Shown: in pieces, positions 1 through 9,352 of the stretch
Position numbering within the stretch: the first letter of the stretch is position 1
How the letters are laid out: the number at the start of each line of letters is the position of its first letter
Assembly: GCA_049840815.1 (NCBI GenBank)
Contig: JASGJI010000020.1
Location: 62,001-126,000 of the forward strand
Source of the DNA: JASGDN01 sp049840815
Lineage (GTDB): Bacteria > Chloroflexota > Chloroflexia > Thermomicrobiales > UBA6265
Length of the DNA stretch: 64,000 nucleotides
Direction: 5' to 3'
The notes under the pieces: model-generated
Seen by the model: the letters and a program-made list of their open reading frames with translations, nothing else
The model's database searches: none
What the model was told of the DNA's origin: nothing
Made by a program: the position numbers and the translations under genes

Positions 1-1222
1 TCTCGAAGTCCGTCGGTGCAGAATCGTAGACGCCCGGCTCGTTCTCGATCGTCACATCAGGCTCGACACCCTTCTTGTAGATGTCGTTCCCGTCCGCCGT
101 CAGCCAGAGCTGAACGCCGAGCAGCGCCACCGACCCATCACTCACGGGGAATGACTGCAACACCGTGCCGGTGCCATAGGTCGTTCCACCAATCAATACG
201 CCGCGCTTCGCATCCTGGATCGCTGAGGAGACGAGTTCCGATGACGAAGCCGACCCCTTGTTGATGAGGACGACCAGCGGCCCTTCCTGCCATTCGCCAT
301 TGCTGCCAACGCTCTTGGTCGTCTTGGTATTGCCGTTGCGGTCCTTCTGCTGGAAGAGCGGCGTATTCGCCGGCAGGAACTGCGACGCCACGCCGATCGC
401 CTCGAAGACGAGGCCGCCCGGGTTGTTGCGCAGATCGAGGATCACGCCCTTGGCGCCGGCATCCTTGGCCTCACGCAGTGCCGCCTGCAGCTTCTCGGTC
501 GCCCCACTGCTGAACTGGTTGAGGGAGACCCACGCCACATCGTTCGGCAGCATCGCCCAGCTGACCGGATCGAGCTCGATCTTCTCGCGGGTGATGGTGA
601 CCTCGTACGGCTCGCTCTCGCCCTCGTGCCGAAGTTTGAGGGTGACGTCTGTTCCCGCGTCACCGCGCAGAAGGTCAGACGCGGCGCTCGGGTCCATGCC
701 CTCCAGCGACGTGCCGTCGATCTCGAGGATCGTGTCGCCCGGCTTGATACCGGCCTTGTCCGCTGGGGAACCATGGATCGGCGCGATGATGACCGGAAGC
801 TCGCCGGTGGTGTCGACCTGGACACCAATGCCGACCAGCTCGCCTGCGATGGAAGCCTCGAACTGCTTGGCCTCTTCCGGTGTCAGGAAGCTGGAGTGTC
901 CGGTGTCACCAAGCGCATCGACCATGCCGGCAGCAGCGCCGTAGACCAGGTCCTCGTCCGTGATTTTGTCGGAGAGCACGTAGTTCTCGCGGATCAGCTG
1001 ATAGACCTGGTTCAGGACATCGTCCTTGTCGGCATCCTGGAACGTCCCGGACTGTTGTCCGGCCTGGGTGCCCACGACGAGGTACCGGTCGATCCCGATA
1101 CCCGCGCCAACCGCCAGCACCAGCATGGATGCCGTGACGAGCAGACGGATATGCATCATGACCGGCTGGAACCGGCGTCGTGCAGGATGTGCTTCGGGGA
1201 GAATCGGAGAATCGGGGTTCAT
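1..1222 (-). CDS. S41 family C-terminal processing peptidase (partial)
   Basis: The gene runs off the left edge; about 407 residues are present from an ATG at 1222. An N-terminal hydrophobic segment (about residues 25-40) would anchor or export it. A PDZ domain follows (about residues 115-210, with GIKPGDTILEIDG), then the S41 protease domain with LRNNPGG and the nucleophile context GSASSSEL. Family members cut exported proteins near their C-termini. Where CtpA-type enzymes have the general-base lysine in a GKG motif, this one reads TYGTGTVLQ, so the lysine is threonine. I recall similar sequences from this phylum, but activity is not proven by sequence. An AGGAG lies about 13 bases before the start. 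Confidence 0.88.
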   Translation of the reverse strand, partial: MNPDSPILPEAHPARRRFQPVMMHIRLLVTASMLVLAVGAGIGIDRYLVVGTQAGQQSGTFQDADKDDVLNQVYQLIRENYVLSDKITDEDLVYGAAAGMVDALGDTGHSSFLTPEEAKQFEASIAGELVGIGVQVDTTGELPVIIAPIHGSPADKAGIKPGDTILEIDGTSLEGMDPSAASDLLRGDAGTDVTLKLRHEGESEPYEVTITREKIELDPVSWAMLPNDVAWVSLNQFSSGATEKLQAALREAKDAGAKGVILDLRNNPGGLVFEAIGVASQFLPANTPLFQQKDRNGNTKTTKSVGSNGEWQEGPLVVLINKGSASSSELVSSAIQDAKRGVLIGGTTYGTGTVLQSFPVSDGSVALLGVQLWLTADGNDIYKKGVEPDVTIENEPGVYDSAPTDFE

Positions 1223-1380
1223 GGCGTGCAGATCGCTCCTCTGTCTGTCGGACCGTAGCCCGCGTTCCGAAGTACCATCCGGTGAGCTCCTCGCCGGGCC
1301 AGCCGGACGAGGTCGTGTGCTGCGAGTCCCGTGATTCGCTCCGAGCGGAACGCCATTACCAAGGAAGTTCGAGAACCACC

Positions 1381-2142
1381 ATGCCAGTATCGCGTCCGGA
1401 CGAATCGGTTGACCTTCGATTTCTGCTCGCCGGGACGGAGTACCCGGTGCGCGTGCGTCGCGGCTCGATTGTGCACGAGGCGTTCCATCGGGGCCTGCCG
1501 GAAGAGTATACGGCAGGGCATCGCCTCACATTTCAAACGCAGGATGGAATCGAGATCTTTGCCGACAACTTCGTCGGCGATATCCTCGACGCCTACGGTA
1601 CGGTCGAGATCGTGACCAAGGCCACCCCCATCGCGGGGACGCCCGGCCCCTGGCGGACGATCGGCTTCGACCACCTCGCCATCACCGTCGCCGATCGCAC
1701 CGGCGCGCGCGACTTCTTCCGGGATGTCGTCGGCATGCAGGTGATGCGCGATGATCCGCACCTGACCGTGATGGCGACCGGCCCGACCGCGATCTTTCTC
1801 TTCGACGCAGGCAAGGATGCGCCGCTCTCCACCGGGCGCCCGTCGTCCATCCATCACCTCGGCTTCGTGGTCGACGACCTGGAGCACTGCTTCGCGCATC
1901 TACACGCAATGCGCGACCGGTTCGCCAGCGACTTCGCGTTGCTGGAGCGTGACGAGCGCTGGAGCCTGTATGTGCACTATCGCAACGGCGATGTGACGTT
2001 CATGATTCAGTTCTCGGAAGTGAAGGAGGCCGAACGCGGTTTCCGCACCCCCGAGCAGAAAGCCTTCGCCGACTACCTCTACGACTACGCGAGCCGCCCG
2101 TATGGCGTCGTCTTCGAACATGACGCCGACATCGAGGCGTAG
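1381..2142 (+). CDS. VOC (glyoxalase-fold) family protein with N-terminal extension
   Basis: This 253-residue protein has a VOC domain from about residue 85 (GFDHLAITVADRTGARDFF) to about 215, with a repeated beta-alpha-beta-beta-beta pattern and candidate metal ligands in FDHLAI and IHHLGF. The first 80 residues (EYPVRVRRGSIVHEAF onward) form a separate small domain I do not recognise. VOC proteins include dioxygenases, glyoxalases and fosfomycin-type resistance proteins; the substrate here cannot be assigned. The start at 1381 follows directly after GAACCACC and was chosen because the upstream in-frame sequence overlaps the leader of the divergent peptidase gene. It converges on the aminotransferase gene through a shared hairpin. 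Confidence 0.75.
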   Translation: MPVSRPDESVDLRFLLAGTEYPVRVRRGSIVHEAFHRGLPEEYTAGHRLTFQTQDGIEIFADNFVGDILDAYGTVEIVTKATPIAGTPGPWRTIGFDHLAITVADRTGARDFFRDVVGMQVMRDDPHLTVMATGPTAIFLFDAGKDAPLSTGRPSSIHHLGFVVDDLEHCFAHLHAMRDRFASDFALLERDERWSLYVHYRNGDVTFMIQFSEVKEAERGFRTPEQKAFADYLYDYASRPYGVVFEHDADIEA

Positions 2143-2166
2143 GTTCCGTCTGCGGCGGAGACACGA

Positions 2167-2201
2167 AAACGGGGCAGGAGTGCATGACTCCTGCCCCGTT
2201 T
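2167..2201. terminator. Bidirectional hairpin terminator
   Basis: A perfect 15-bp stem (AAACGGGGCAGGAGT) with a 5-base loop lies between the convergent VOC and aminotransferase genes. The A-start and T-end of the stem give each strand a short T-run. Confidence 0.85.
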
Positions 2202-2220
2202 CCGTGCGTCTGGCGCGGGA

Positions 2221-3171
2221 TCAGTCCGCTGCCGGGACCGCCACCGGCACTTCGTGACGCCAGTGCCCGTACTTCATCTCGCGGCCGCGCAGCACATCGA
2301 TATAGAGCTGCTCCAGCGCCGAGGTGATCGGGCCGGCCACCTTGCCGTCACCGATCGGGTAGCGATCCAGCGAGACCATCGGCGTGATCTCCGCCGCCGT
2401 GCCGCAGGTAAAGGCCTCATCCGCGACGTAGAACTCGGTGCGGTCGACCGGGCGCTCGATGACCTCGATGCCGAGCTCCTCGCGAGCCAGCGTGATGAGC
2501 GCATCGCGCGTCACACTTTCGAGGATCCCCTGCGTCACATCCGGAGTGATGAGCTTGCCATCGCGCACCAGCATGACGCAGGCGCCTGGTGCTTCCGCGA
2601 TCTTCCCCTGCGCGTTCAGCAGCAGCGCAACGTCATAGCCGTCCTGCTTCACCTCGTAGCTGGCCAGCTGGCCGTTGCGATAGTTCGAGATGTTCTTGAT
2701 GCGTGGCGGCATCACGACATCGGAGATGCGCTGCCAGGAACTGACCTTGCCGTGCTGGACATAGCCGGTGCCAAGATGACTCGGCATCGGGTGGGTGTTC
2801 ACCAGCATCGTACCGCGCAGGTCGTCGAGCGAGTTGCGCTTGCCCTCTGCGTCGCCGTGATAGACCAGCGGGCGGATGTAGGAGTCCTCGCGGACCTCAT
2901 TGACCACCAACAGGTCGTCGATGATCGCCGTGATCTCGTCCGCCGATTGATTGATCGGCAAGCGGACCATCCGCGCCGAGGCGTCGAGCCGCTTCAGGTG
3001 CTCCGGCAGCCGGAAGACGAAGAGCCGGCCGGTCTCGTCGTTCGAATAGGCACGGATGCCCTCGAAGATTGCGCCGACCGCCGACCAGGCGATATCCGTC
3101 ACATGCACGGTGGCATCTTCCCACCGCATGCGCTCGCCCTTCCACCAGATGTATGCCGGATGCTGTGCCAT
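2221..3171 (-). CDS. ilvE: Branched-chain amino acid aminotransferase
   Basis: This class IV PLP-dependent aminotransferase of 316 residues interconverts Leu/Ile/Val and their 2-oxo acids. It opens with AYIWWKGERMRWEDATVHV, typical of the family. The PLP lysine is in RIKNISNY, equivalent to KAAGNY of E. coli IlvE, followed by GKIAEAPGACVMLV and the phosphate-binding GTAAEITPM. The glycine of the usual AEGPGEN is alanine here. The start at 3171 (MAQHPAYIWW) has an AAGG 8 bases upstream; longer in-frame starts exist but add non-homologous residues. It stands alone, with hairpins on both sides. Confidence 0.92.
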   Translation of the reverse strand: MAQHPAYIWWKGERMRWEDATVHVTDIAWSAVGAIFEGIRAYSNDETGRLFVFRLPEHLKRLDASARMVRLPINQSADEITAIIDDLLVVNEVREDSYIRPLVYHGDAEGKRNSLDDLRGTMLVNTHPMPSHLGTGYVQHGKVSSWQRISDVVMPPRIKNISNYRNGQLASYEVKQDGYDVALLLNAQGKIAEAPGACVMLVRDGKLITPDVTQGILESVTRDALITLAREELGIEVIERPVDRTEFYVADEAFTCGTAAEITPMVSLDRYPIGDGKVAGPITSALEQLYIDVLRGREMKYGHWRHEVPVAVPAAD

Positions 3172-3303
3172 TCGCCTTGTCCTTTCCGCCAGAAGACCCA
3201 TCGTTCGGCGCAGTATGGCACGCCGCACCGTGGCGCGGAACCCCCTCCGGGGAGGGGAGATGCAAGCGCAGTGGACCGTGAGCAACGAGGCAGGGTCCAC
3301 GCA

Positions 3304-3351
3304 CGCCAACGCCCCGGAACGCGTGGGGACATGCGTTCCGGGGCGTTGGCG
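3304..3351 (-). terminator. Hairpin downstream of the aminotransferase/ROK boundary
   Basis: A perfect 19-bp stem (CGCCAACGCCCCGGAACGC) with a 10-base loop lies between the start of ilvE and the end of the ROK gene. The placement fits a terminator, but there is no clear T-run. Confidence 0.65.
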
Positions 3352-3371
3352 CGTGCGAGACGGGTTGGGGC

Positions 3372-4328
3372 TTACTCGGGGAAGGCAACCAGGGCGAGCG
3401 CCGCCGCCCCGTAGACGCCGGTATCGTGGCCCAGCGAGGAGTAGGTCACGGTGACATCGTCGCGGAAGTCCGCGAAGGAGTGCTGCGCCATGTACCGCTT
3501 GGCTGGCTCGATCAGCACGTCCTTGATCGCGATCAGGCCACCGCCAAAGACGATCATGCTGGGATTCGTGAGGTTCACGAATGCCCCCATCGCCGCTCCG
3601 AGCGCCCGCGCCGCGCGGTCGAGGATCATGGTCGCGGCGGGATCGCCCTGCCGCGCCGCCTGCGCGACGATGCCGGCGTGGACTTCCTTCCCGGCGGCGA
3701 GCTTCACCATGAAGTCCCCATCGCGGGTCGTGCAGACCGCCTCAGCGTCGCGCTTGATCGCCCAACCTGCAGTGAATGCCTCCAGGCAGCCGACGCTTCC
3801 GCAAGAGCATCGCGGCCCATCGACCGCGACGACGAAGTGCCCGACTTCCGCGCCGAGACCACGCACACCATCGACGAGCCTGCCGCCGCTGACGATGCCG
3901 CCTCCGACCCCGGTACCGAGCGCGAGGTAGACGAGATCCTGCGCACCCTTCGCGCTCCCGAACTGCATTTCCCCCAGCGTGCCGCAGTTGCCATCATTCT
4001 GGAGCGCGACACGCCGGCCGGTGAGCCCGTTCAGCCAGTCCACGAGCGGAACATCGCGCCAGCCGGGGAGGTTCGGGGTGTAGAGGACCGTGCCGGTCCG
4101 AGGGTTCAGCGGCCCGGGCGAGCCGATACCCACGGGAATGTCGACACCGATGCCCGTCTCCCCGGCAAGGCGCTCGATCAATCCGGCCATCCGCTCGGTG
4201 ACCGCGCGCGGCCCTTCCTCCGTATGCGACAGGTCGTCGACGCGGTGGACGAGATCGCCCCCCTCCGTGACGAGCGCCACACGAATCCGGGTCCCACCGA
4301 GATCGACCGCAATCACCTTCCGTTCCGA
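3372..4328 (-). CDS. ROK family sugar kinase (glucokinase-like)
   Basis: This 318-residue ROK kinase phosphorylates a hexose, probably glucose, with ATP. The N-terminal phosphate motif is VDLGGTRIRVAL. LQNDGNCGTLGEM carries the catalytic aspartate, LALGTGVGGGIV is the second phosphate loop, and the ROK zinc signature reads CSCGSVGCLE. I prefer a GTG start at 4328 (VSERKVIAVDLGG) with GGAG seven bases upstream; an ATG at 4364 would add 12 residues. Absence of an N-terminal HTH makes it a kinase rather than a NagC-type repressor. Sugar specificity cannot be read from sequence. Confidence 0.9.
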   Translation of the reverse strand, partial: SERKVIAVDLGGTRIRVALVTEGGDLVHRVDDLSHTEEGPRAVTERMAGLIERLAGETGIGVDIPVGIGSPGPLNPRTGTVLYTPNLPGWRDVPLVDWLNGLTGRRVALQNDGNCGTLGEMQFGSAKGAQDLVYLALGTGVGGGIVSGGRLVDGVRGLGAEVGHFVVAVDGPRCSCGSVGCLEAFTAGWAIKRDAEAVCTTRDGDFMVKLAAGKEVHAGIVAQAARQGDPAATMILDRAARALGAAMGAFVNLTNPSMIVFGGGLIAIKDVLIEPAKRYMAQHSFADFRDDVTVTYSSLGHDTGVYGAAALALVAFPE

Positions 4329-4436
4329 CACGTCTCCGCCCACCCTGTTCCTCAATGCCAGCACAATCTGGCCGCCACACGTGCATTCGCAGCCTGCATC
4401 ACGGGATAGTCCCTGATCCGGGCGGCGGGATGGTTG

Positions 4437-5927
4437 CTAAAGGATGAAGTTGCTCAGGTCCTCATCGTCGACGACCTCGCCAACCCGCTCAAGCACGAAG
4501 TCCTTGCCAACCTCGGCGCGCTCCCCGGCGCGATCCGGCGCATCGAACGAGAGTTCCTCGATCACGCGCTCCAGAATCGTCTGCAGCCGGCGAGCGCCGA
4601 TATCTTCGCTACGCTGGTTGACCTGATTCGCCAGCCGCGCCACCTCCCGCAAGCCGTCCTCGTTGAACTGGAGGGTAAAGCCCTCCGTCCCGAGCAGGGC
4701 TTCGTACTGCTTGGTGAGCGCGTTCTGCGGCTCGGTCAGGATAGCGTAGAGATCGTCCTCGCTGAGCGACTGGAGCTCCACGCGAATCGGGAACCGTCCC
4801 TGAAGTTCCGGAATCAGGTCGGACGGCCGCGCCTTCGAGAACGAGCCCGCCGCGATGAAGAGGATGTGATCGGTGTGAATCGGGCCGTAGCGCGTCATCA
4901 CCGCCGAGCCCTCGACAATCGGCAAGAGGTCGCGCTGGACACCCTCGCCGGAGATGTCCGGGCCGGAGTCGCTGTCGCCGGAGATGGTCTTGTCGATCTC
5001 GTCGATAAAGACGACCGCGGCATCCTCAACGCGCTTGATGGCGGTCTCCACCACCTGGTCGAAATCGACCATGCGCATCGCTTCCTGCTGGGCCAGGATG
5101 CGCCGTGCCTCCCGCACCGACACCCGCCGCCGCGATCGCCGTCGCGGGATCAGGCTGTCGAGCATGTCGTAGATCGACTCCTGCATCTCGTCGAAGGGCG
5201 CACCGGGCGCGTAGTCGTACCCGGTCGGATCGTCGTAGTTGATGCCCTCATCCAGCTCGATCTCGACCGTCTCATCGTCGATCTGCTCGGTGTTGAGCAG
5301 GTCCATCAGCCGCTTCTGCTCGCGGCGGCGGCGGCGTTCGAACATCTGGGCCTCGCGCTGGGCGAAGGCCTCTGCATCCTCTTCCGTCTCCGCCCGGTGC
5401 GAGCTGCGATGCGGGCGCTGGGCCATCGCCTGCTCGGACATGATCTCCGCCAGGCGCTCGACCGCAGCGAGCCGGGCTTCTTCGCGGACCTGATCGAGCC
5501 GCTGGCTGTGGATCATCGTGATGGCGATCTCCACGAGGTCGCGGACGATCGACTCGACATCCCGTCCGACGTAGCCGACTTCGGTGAACTTGGTAGCCTC
5601 GACCTTGATGAACGGCGCATCGACGATCCGCGCCACCCGGCGCGCGATCTCCGTCTTCCCGACGCCGGTAGAGCCGATCATCAGGATGTTCTTCGGCTGC
5701 ACCTCACGACGGAGGTCTTCCGGGAGCTGCTGGCGACGATAGCGGTTGCGAAGCGCCACGGCGACGGCGCGCTTCGCGTCGTGCTGGCCAATGATGTACT
5801 TGTCCAGCGCCTCGACGATCTCACGCGGCGTGAGACTATCCGCCGGGCGCTCGTCCTGGACGTCCTCACCCGTGACGCGAACCGGCTTTTCCTTGCCGGA
5901 CGAACGGCGTGCCGTGTCGGCAATCAT
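4437..5927 (-). CDS. hslU: HslU, ATPase subunit of the HslUV protease
   Basis: HslU unfolds substrates and feeds them to HslV. This 496-residue protein has the family opening LTPREIVEALDKYIIGQ, Walker A GSTGVGKT (residues 85-92), the pore-loop motif GYVGRD, a charged arginine-rich I domain, Walker B FIDEIDK and the C-terminal SNFIL tail, which docks into HslV in characterised enzymes. About 30 residues precede the conserved start, more than in most HslU. It overlaps hslV by 4 bp (ATGA), implying coupled translation. Confidence 0.97.
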   Translation of the reverse strand: MIADTARRSSGKEKPVRVTGEDVQDERPADSLTPREIVEALDKYIIGQHDAKRAVAVALRNRYRRQQLPEDLRREVQPKNILMIGSTGVGKTEIARRVARIVDAPFIKVEATKFTEVGYVGRDVESIVRDLVEIAITMIHSQRLDQVREEARLAAVERLAEIMSEQAMAQRPHRSSHRAETEEDAEAFAQREAQMFERRRRREQKRLMDLLNTEQIDDETVEIELDEGINYDDPTGYDYAPGAPFDEMQESIYDMLDSLIPRRRSRRRVSVREARRILAQQEAMRMVDFDQVVETAIKRVEDAAVVFIDEIDKTISGDSDSGPDISGEGVQRDLLPIVEGSAVMTRYGPIHTDHILFIAAGSFSKARPSDLIPELQGRFPIRVELQSLSEDDLYAILTEPQNALTKQYEALLGTEGFTLQFNEDGLREVARLANQVNQRSEDIGARRLQTILERVIEELSFDAPDRAGERAEVGKDFVLERVGEVVDDEDLSNFIL

Positions 5928-6568
5928 GGCTGGCCCCCTTCCGCGGATGGCCCTGCGGCTTCGCTCGGCGTCTGCGATCCCTCGACCTCGATGGCCTCAT
6001 CGGCTTCGTCCGCGCCGGCACGGACGACCTGCACGGTGAAGTGATCGTTCGTGAAGATGCAGATCTCGGCGGTGATCTCCATCGACCGCAGCACGATTTC
6101 CTCGGCGGATAGCTCCGTGTTGCGCAGGAGGGCCTTGGCGGCAGCGGTTGCATAGGGAGAGCCCGAGCCGATGGCAACGACGCCATCGTCCGGCTCGATC
6201 ACATCACCCTCGCCCGAGAGGACGAGGATGGACGTGCCATCGGCGACGATCAGCTGCGCCTCCAACCGACGGAGGTAGCGATCGCTGCGCCATTCCTTGG
6301 TCAACTCGACGGAGGCACGCCGGAGGTCGCCACCCCATTCCTGGAGCTGGGCCTCGAACTTGGCGAAGAGGGTGAGCGCGTCGGCGACGGCGCCGGCGAA
6401 CCCGGCAACCACCTGGCCGTCATAGAGGGTGCGGAGCTTGCGCGCTCCGTGCTTGAGCACGATGTCGCCCATCGTGACCTGGCCATCCCCGGCGAGCGCG
6501 ATCTCATTCCCGCGCTTCACCCCGAGGATGGTCGTGGCGTGCGGCCGCCACTGCGTGTCATATGTCAT
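5924..6568 (-). CDS. hslV: HslV, peptidase subunit of the HslUV protease
   Basis: This 214-residue N-terminal-nucleophile threonine peptidase starts MTYDTQWRPHATTILGVKRG. The catalytic threonine sits internally in HATTIL, so a propeptide of about 11-12 residues must be removed, unlike E. coli HslV, where only Met is lost. GDGQVTMGD, LRTLYDGQVVAGFAG and AIGSGSPYA are standard HslV motifs. The last 30 residues (DEADEAIEVEG onward) are an acidic tail beyond the usual family end. It is the first gene of the hslVU pair. Confidence 0.96.
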   Translation of the reverse strand: MTYDTQWRPHATTILGVKRGNEIALAGDGQVTMGDIVLKHGARKLRTLYDGQVVAGFAGAVADALTLFAKFEAQLQEWGGDLRRASVELTKEWRSDRYLRRLEAQLIVADGTSILVLSGEGDVIEPDDGVVAIGSGSPYATAAAKALLRNTELSAEEIVLRSMEITAEICIFTNDHFTVQVVRAGADEADEAIEVEGSQTPSEAAGPSAEGGQP

Positions 6569-6664
6569 GTTTCGATCCTCACCCCGTCAGGAAACGGGGT
6601 GCAGCGTATCGGGCTCATGGGAATATCCGAGCCGCGAAAGAATCCCGATGGAGAAGTGTATCGC

Positions 6665-6700
6665 GAACGGGCCGCACCCCAGCAGGGATGCGGCCCGTTC
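6665..6700 (-). terminator. Hairpin between topA and hslV
   Basis: A perfect 12-bp stem (GAACGGGCCGCA) with a 12-base loop lies about 320 bases past the topA stop and before hslV. It probably ends transcription coming from topA. Confidence 0.6.
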
Positions 6701-7018
6701 AGTTGCGGGGAGCGTGGAGAGCATCGAGGGCAGCGATCCCTGCGCTAATGCAGTGCAAATCGGATAGCCATGAACGATGGTCTCGAAAATGGCTGCACAG
6801 CATGACGCGTCGCGTTCGTAGGGGACGACTTTATGTCGTCCCGAGTGGCCGGGTCAACAAGAGGCCGATCCATACCAACGACCGGTGCATCCCGACGGCT
6901 GGGCAGGAAGGTTGTCGCCAGGCATCCTGCGGCAGCGCCTCGGGCGATCACCGGCCGCAGCTGCGAGGATCGCCCCTACAAGCCGATCCCTCGTTCTGGA
7001 CGGCCAGCCTTTCGCGCT
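6701..7018. other. Intergenic region with possible short repeat element
   Basis: No convincing gene is seen. A small perfect hairpin (GGGACGAC / GTCGTCCC, 6822-6842) begins with GTAGGGG, and the far side (about 6966-6981) carries the inverted GGATCGCCCCTAC. Together they bound about 165 bp that could be a decayed miniature repeat. This is a weak inference. Confidence 0.35.
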
Positions 7019-9352
7019 CTAGTCGCCGGCCTTCGCCAGTTGCGGCTGCTCCGAGATCATGGTGCTGCAAACCGGGCACTTCAACTGCCCGTTCCGCCCG
7101 ACTTCCATCATCCACGGAGAATCGCCGTTCGGGCAGGGATGGAGCACCGGCTTGTTCCAGGAGACGAAATCGCACTCCGGATAGCGCTCGCAGCCGTAGA
7201 ACTTGCGCCCCTTCTTGGACCGCCGCTCCACGACCTCGCCCTGATGGCAGGTCGGGCACTCGACGCCGATGCGCGTCAGGAGCGGACGGGCGTTCCGGCA
7301 ATCGGGGAAGCCACTGCACGCCAGGAACTTGCCGAAGCGTCCCAGCTTGATGACCATCGGCTTGCCGCAGAGCTCGCAGACCTCATCCGTCGGCTCGTCC
7401 TTGATCTGGACGCGCTCCATCGTCTGCTCGGCGTTCTTCAGCGTCTGCGCGAAAGGACCGTGGAACTCCTGCAGCGTGGGCACCCACTTCCGTTCACCGG
7501 ACGCAATGTCGTCCAGCTCGTTTTCCAGTTGGGAGGTAAACCCGACGTTGAAGAGATCCGGGAAATGCTCGACCAGCAGGTCGTTGACCACGAACCCGAG
7601 TTCGGTCGGGATCAGCTTCCGCTCTTCGACCGCAACGTAGCTCCGGGCCTGGAGCGTCGCGACGGTCGACGGATACGTACTCGGACGCCCGATGCCTTGC
7701 TCCTCCAGCGCCTTCACCAGCGTCGCCTGCGTATAGCGCGGGGGTGGCTGGGTGAAGTGCTGCTCCGGCAGAAGCTTCAGGAGATCCAGCGGATCGCCGA
7801 CTGCGACCTCTGGGAGCGCCCCGGCGTCGAGCTCGTCGGTCTCGCCCTCATCGCGCCCTTGCTGATACACGGCCATCCAGCCCTGGAACTTCACGATGGA
7901 TCCGTTGGCGCGGAAGATGTATGGCTTCTCTCCAGCCTCGATCGCGACCGCCGGCCCCGCCGCGACGTCGACGCGCGTGTTGTCCAGTACCGCGTCGGCC
8001 ATCTGGCTCGCCATGAAGCGCTGCCAGATCAGCTGATACAGGCGAAACTGCGGCGCGCTCAGAAGCGACTTCACCGACTCCGGCGTGCGGGCCGGACTGG
8101 TGGGACGGATCGCCTCGTGTGCCTCCTGCGCGCCCTTCGACTTCTTGGTGTAGACAGGAGGACGTGCCGGCACGAACTCGTCGCCGAAACGCCCCGCGAT
8201 GACGGAGCGGGCGGCCTGCTGCGCGCTGACCGCCACGTTTGTGGAGTCCGTACGCATGTAGGTGATGAGCCCCTGGACACCCTCCGCGCCGAGGTCGATA
8301 CCCTCGTACAGCTCCTGCGCCATGCGAGTCGTGCGGCCGACCTGGAAGCCGAGCTTGCGTGAGGCTTCCTGCAGCATGGTGCTGGTCGTAAACGGCGCCT
8401 GGGGCCGACGACGGCGTTCGCTGCGAACGACATCGGCGACCTTCCACACCGCGCCTTCGAGTGCCTTCACGACGGCATCGGTCTGTTCTCCGGTGCCGAG
8501 TTCGGCCTTCTTGCCCGCGATCTGGTGCAGGCTGGCACGGAACTGGTCGCGCTTGGTCGATGGCTTGCCGGTGATCTTCGAGAGATCGGCCTCCAGCGAC
8601 CAGTACTCGACCGGGATGAACTGCTCGATCTCGCGTTCGCGCTCGACCACGATGCGCAGCGCGGCAGTCTGGACGCGCCCGGCGGAGAGGCCGCGCTTGA
8701 CTTTCTTCCAGAGCAACGGGCTGATGCCATAGCCCACGAGACGATCGAGAATGCGCCGGGCCTGGTAGGCGTCCACGAGGTCCATATCGATGTCGCGCGG
8801 GTTGTCCATCGCCGAAACCACCGCTTCCGGGGTGATCTCGTGGAAGACGACGCGATGCACCGGCTTGTCCTCGGCATCCGTCGCGTGGAGCAGGTGCCAG
8901 GCGATAGCCTCGCCCTCGCGGTCGGGGTCGGTGGCCAGGAAGATTTCCTTGGCGCCGGCCACACTGTCCTTCAGTTCCTTCACGACCTTGTTCTTGTCGC
9001 GCGGAATCAGGTACTTGGGATGGAAGTCGGCCTCGACATCGACGCCCAGGGTGCTCTTGGGCAGGTCGCGGATATGGCCCATCGAGGCCTTCACCGTGTA
9101 GCCCGCGCCGAGGTAGCGGCCGATGGACCGCGCCTTGGCCGGGGACTCGACGATCACCAGCTTGCCACGCGGCGTCCGCGTCTTGGCGGCGGCCTTCTTC
9201 TTCGTCCCGGTGGTGGACTTCCGGGCCGTGGTGCTCTTGGTGGATGTTGATGCGGATTTGGTTGCCCGTGGCTTCGTTGCCTTGGGCGCTTCGCTGCCTG
9301 CCTCGACCGCCTCGTCAACGACGGCGGTGGCGGCAGTCTCCTGGAGTGCCAT
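7019..9352 (-). CDS. topA: DNA topoisomerase I (type IA)
   Basis: TopA relaxes negative supercoils by passing strands through a transient 5'-phosphotyrosine break. The 777-residue protein has a Toprim domain starting at GKLVIVESPAKARSIGRYLG (about residue 62) with DPDREGEAIAW. The active-site tyrosine is in GLITYMRTDSTN. Topoisomerase zinc ribbons at the C-terminus include CELCGKPMVIKLGRFGKF and CPTCHQGEVVERRSKKGRKF. The first 60 residues are a low-complexity Thr/Lys/Ala-rich tail (KSTTARKSTTGTKKKAAAK) resembling histone-like DNA-binding tails. It is transcribed alone. Confidence 0.97.
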   Translation of the reverse strand: MALQETAATAVVDEAVEAGSEAPKATKPRATKSASTSTKSTTARKSTTGTKKKAAAKTRTPRGKLVIVESPAKARSIGRYLGAGYTVKASMGHIRDLPKSTLGVDVEADFHPKYLIPRDKNKVVKELKDSVAGAKEIFLATDPDREGEAIAWHLLHATDAEDKPVHRVVFHEITPEAVVSAMDNPRDIDMDLVDAYQARRILDRLVGYGISPLLWKKVKRGLSAGRVQTAALRIVVEREREIEQFIPVEYWSLEADLSKITGKPSTKRDQFRASLHQIAGKKAELGTGEQTDAVVKALEGAVWKVADVVRSERRRRPQAPFTTSTMLQEASRKLGFQVGRTTRMAQELYEGIDLGAEGVQGLITYMRTDSTNVAVSAQQAARSVIAGRFGDEFVPARPPVYTKKSKGAQEAHEAIRPTSPARTPESVKSLLSAPQFRLYQLIWQRFMASQMADAVLDNTRVDVAAGPAVAIEAGEKPYIFRANGSIVKFQGWMAVYQQGRDEGETDELDAGALPEVAVGDPLDLLKLLPEQHFTQPPPRYTQATLVKALEEQGIGRPSTYPSTVATLQARSYVAVEERKLIPTELGFVVNDLLVEHFPDLFNVGFTSQLENELDDIASGERKWVPTLQEFHGPFAQTLKNAEQTMERVQIKDEPTDEVCELCGKPMVIKLGRFGKFLACSGFPDCRNARPLLTRIGVECPTCHQGEVVERRSKKGRKFYGCERYPECDFVSWNKPVLHPCPNGDSPWMMEVGRNGQLKCPVCSTMISEQPQLAKAGD

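Noticed and set aside
4434..6044. 536-codon plus-strand open frame
   Set aside because: It is antisense to hslU and hslV, which carry complete family motifs.
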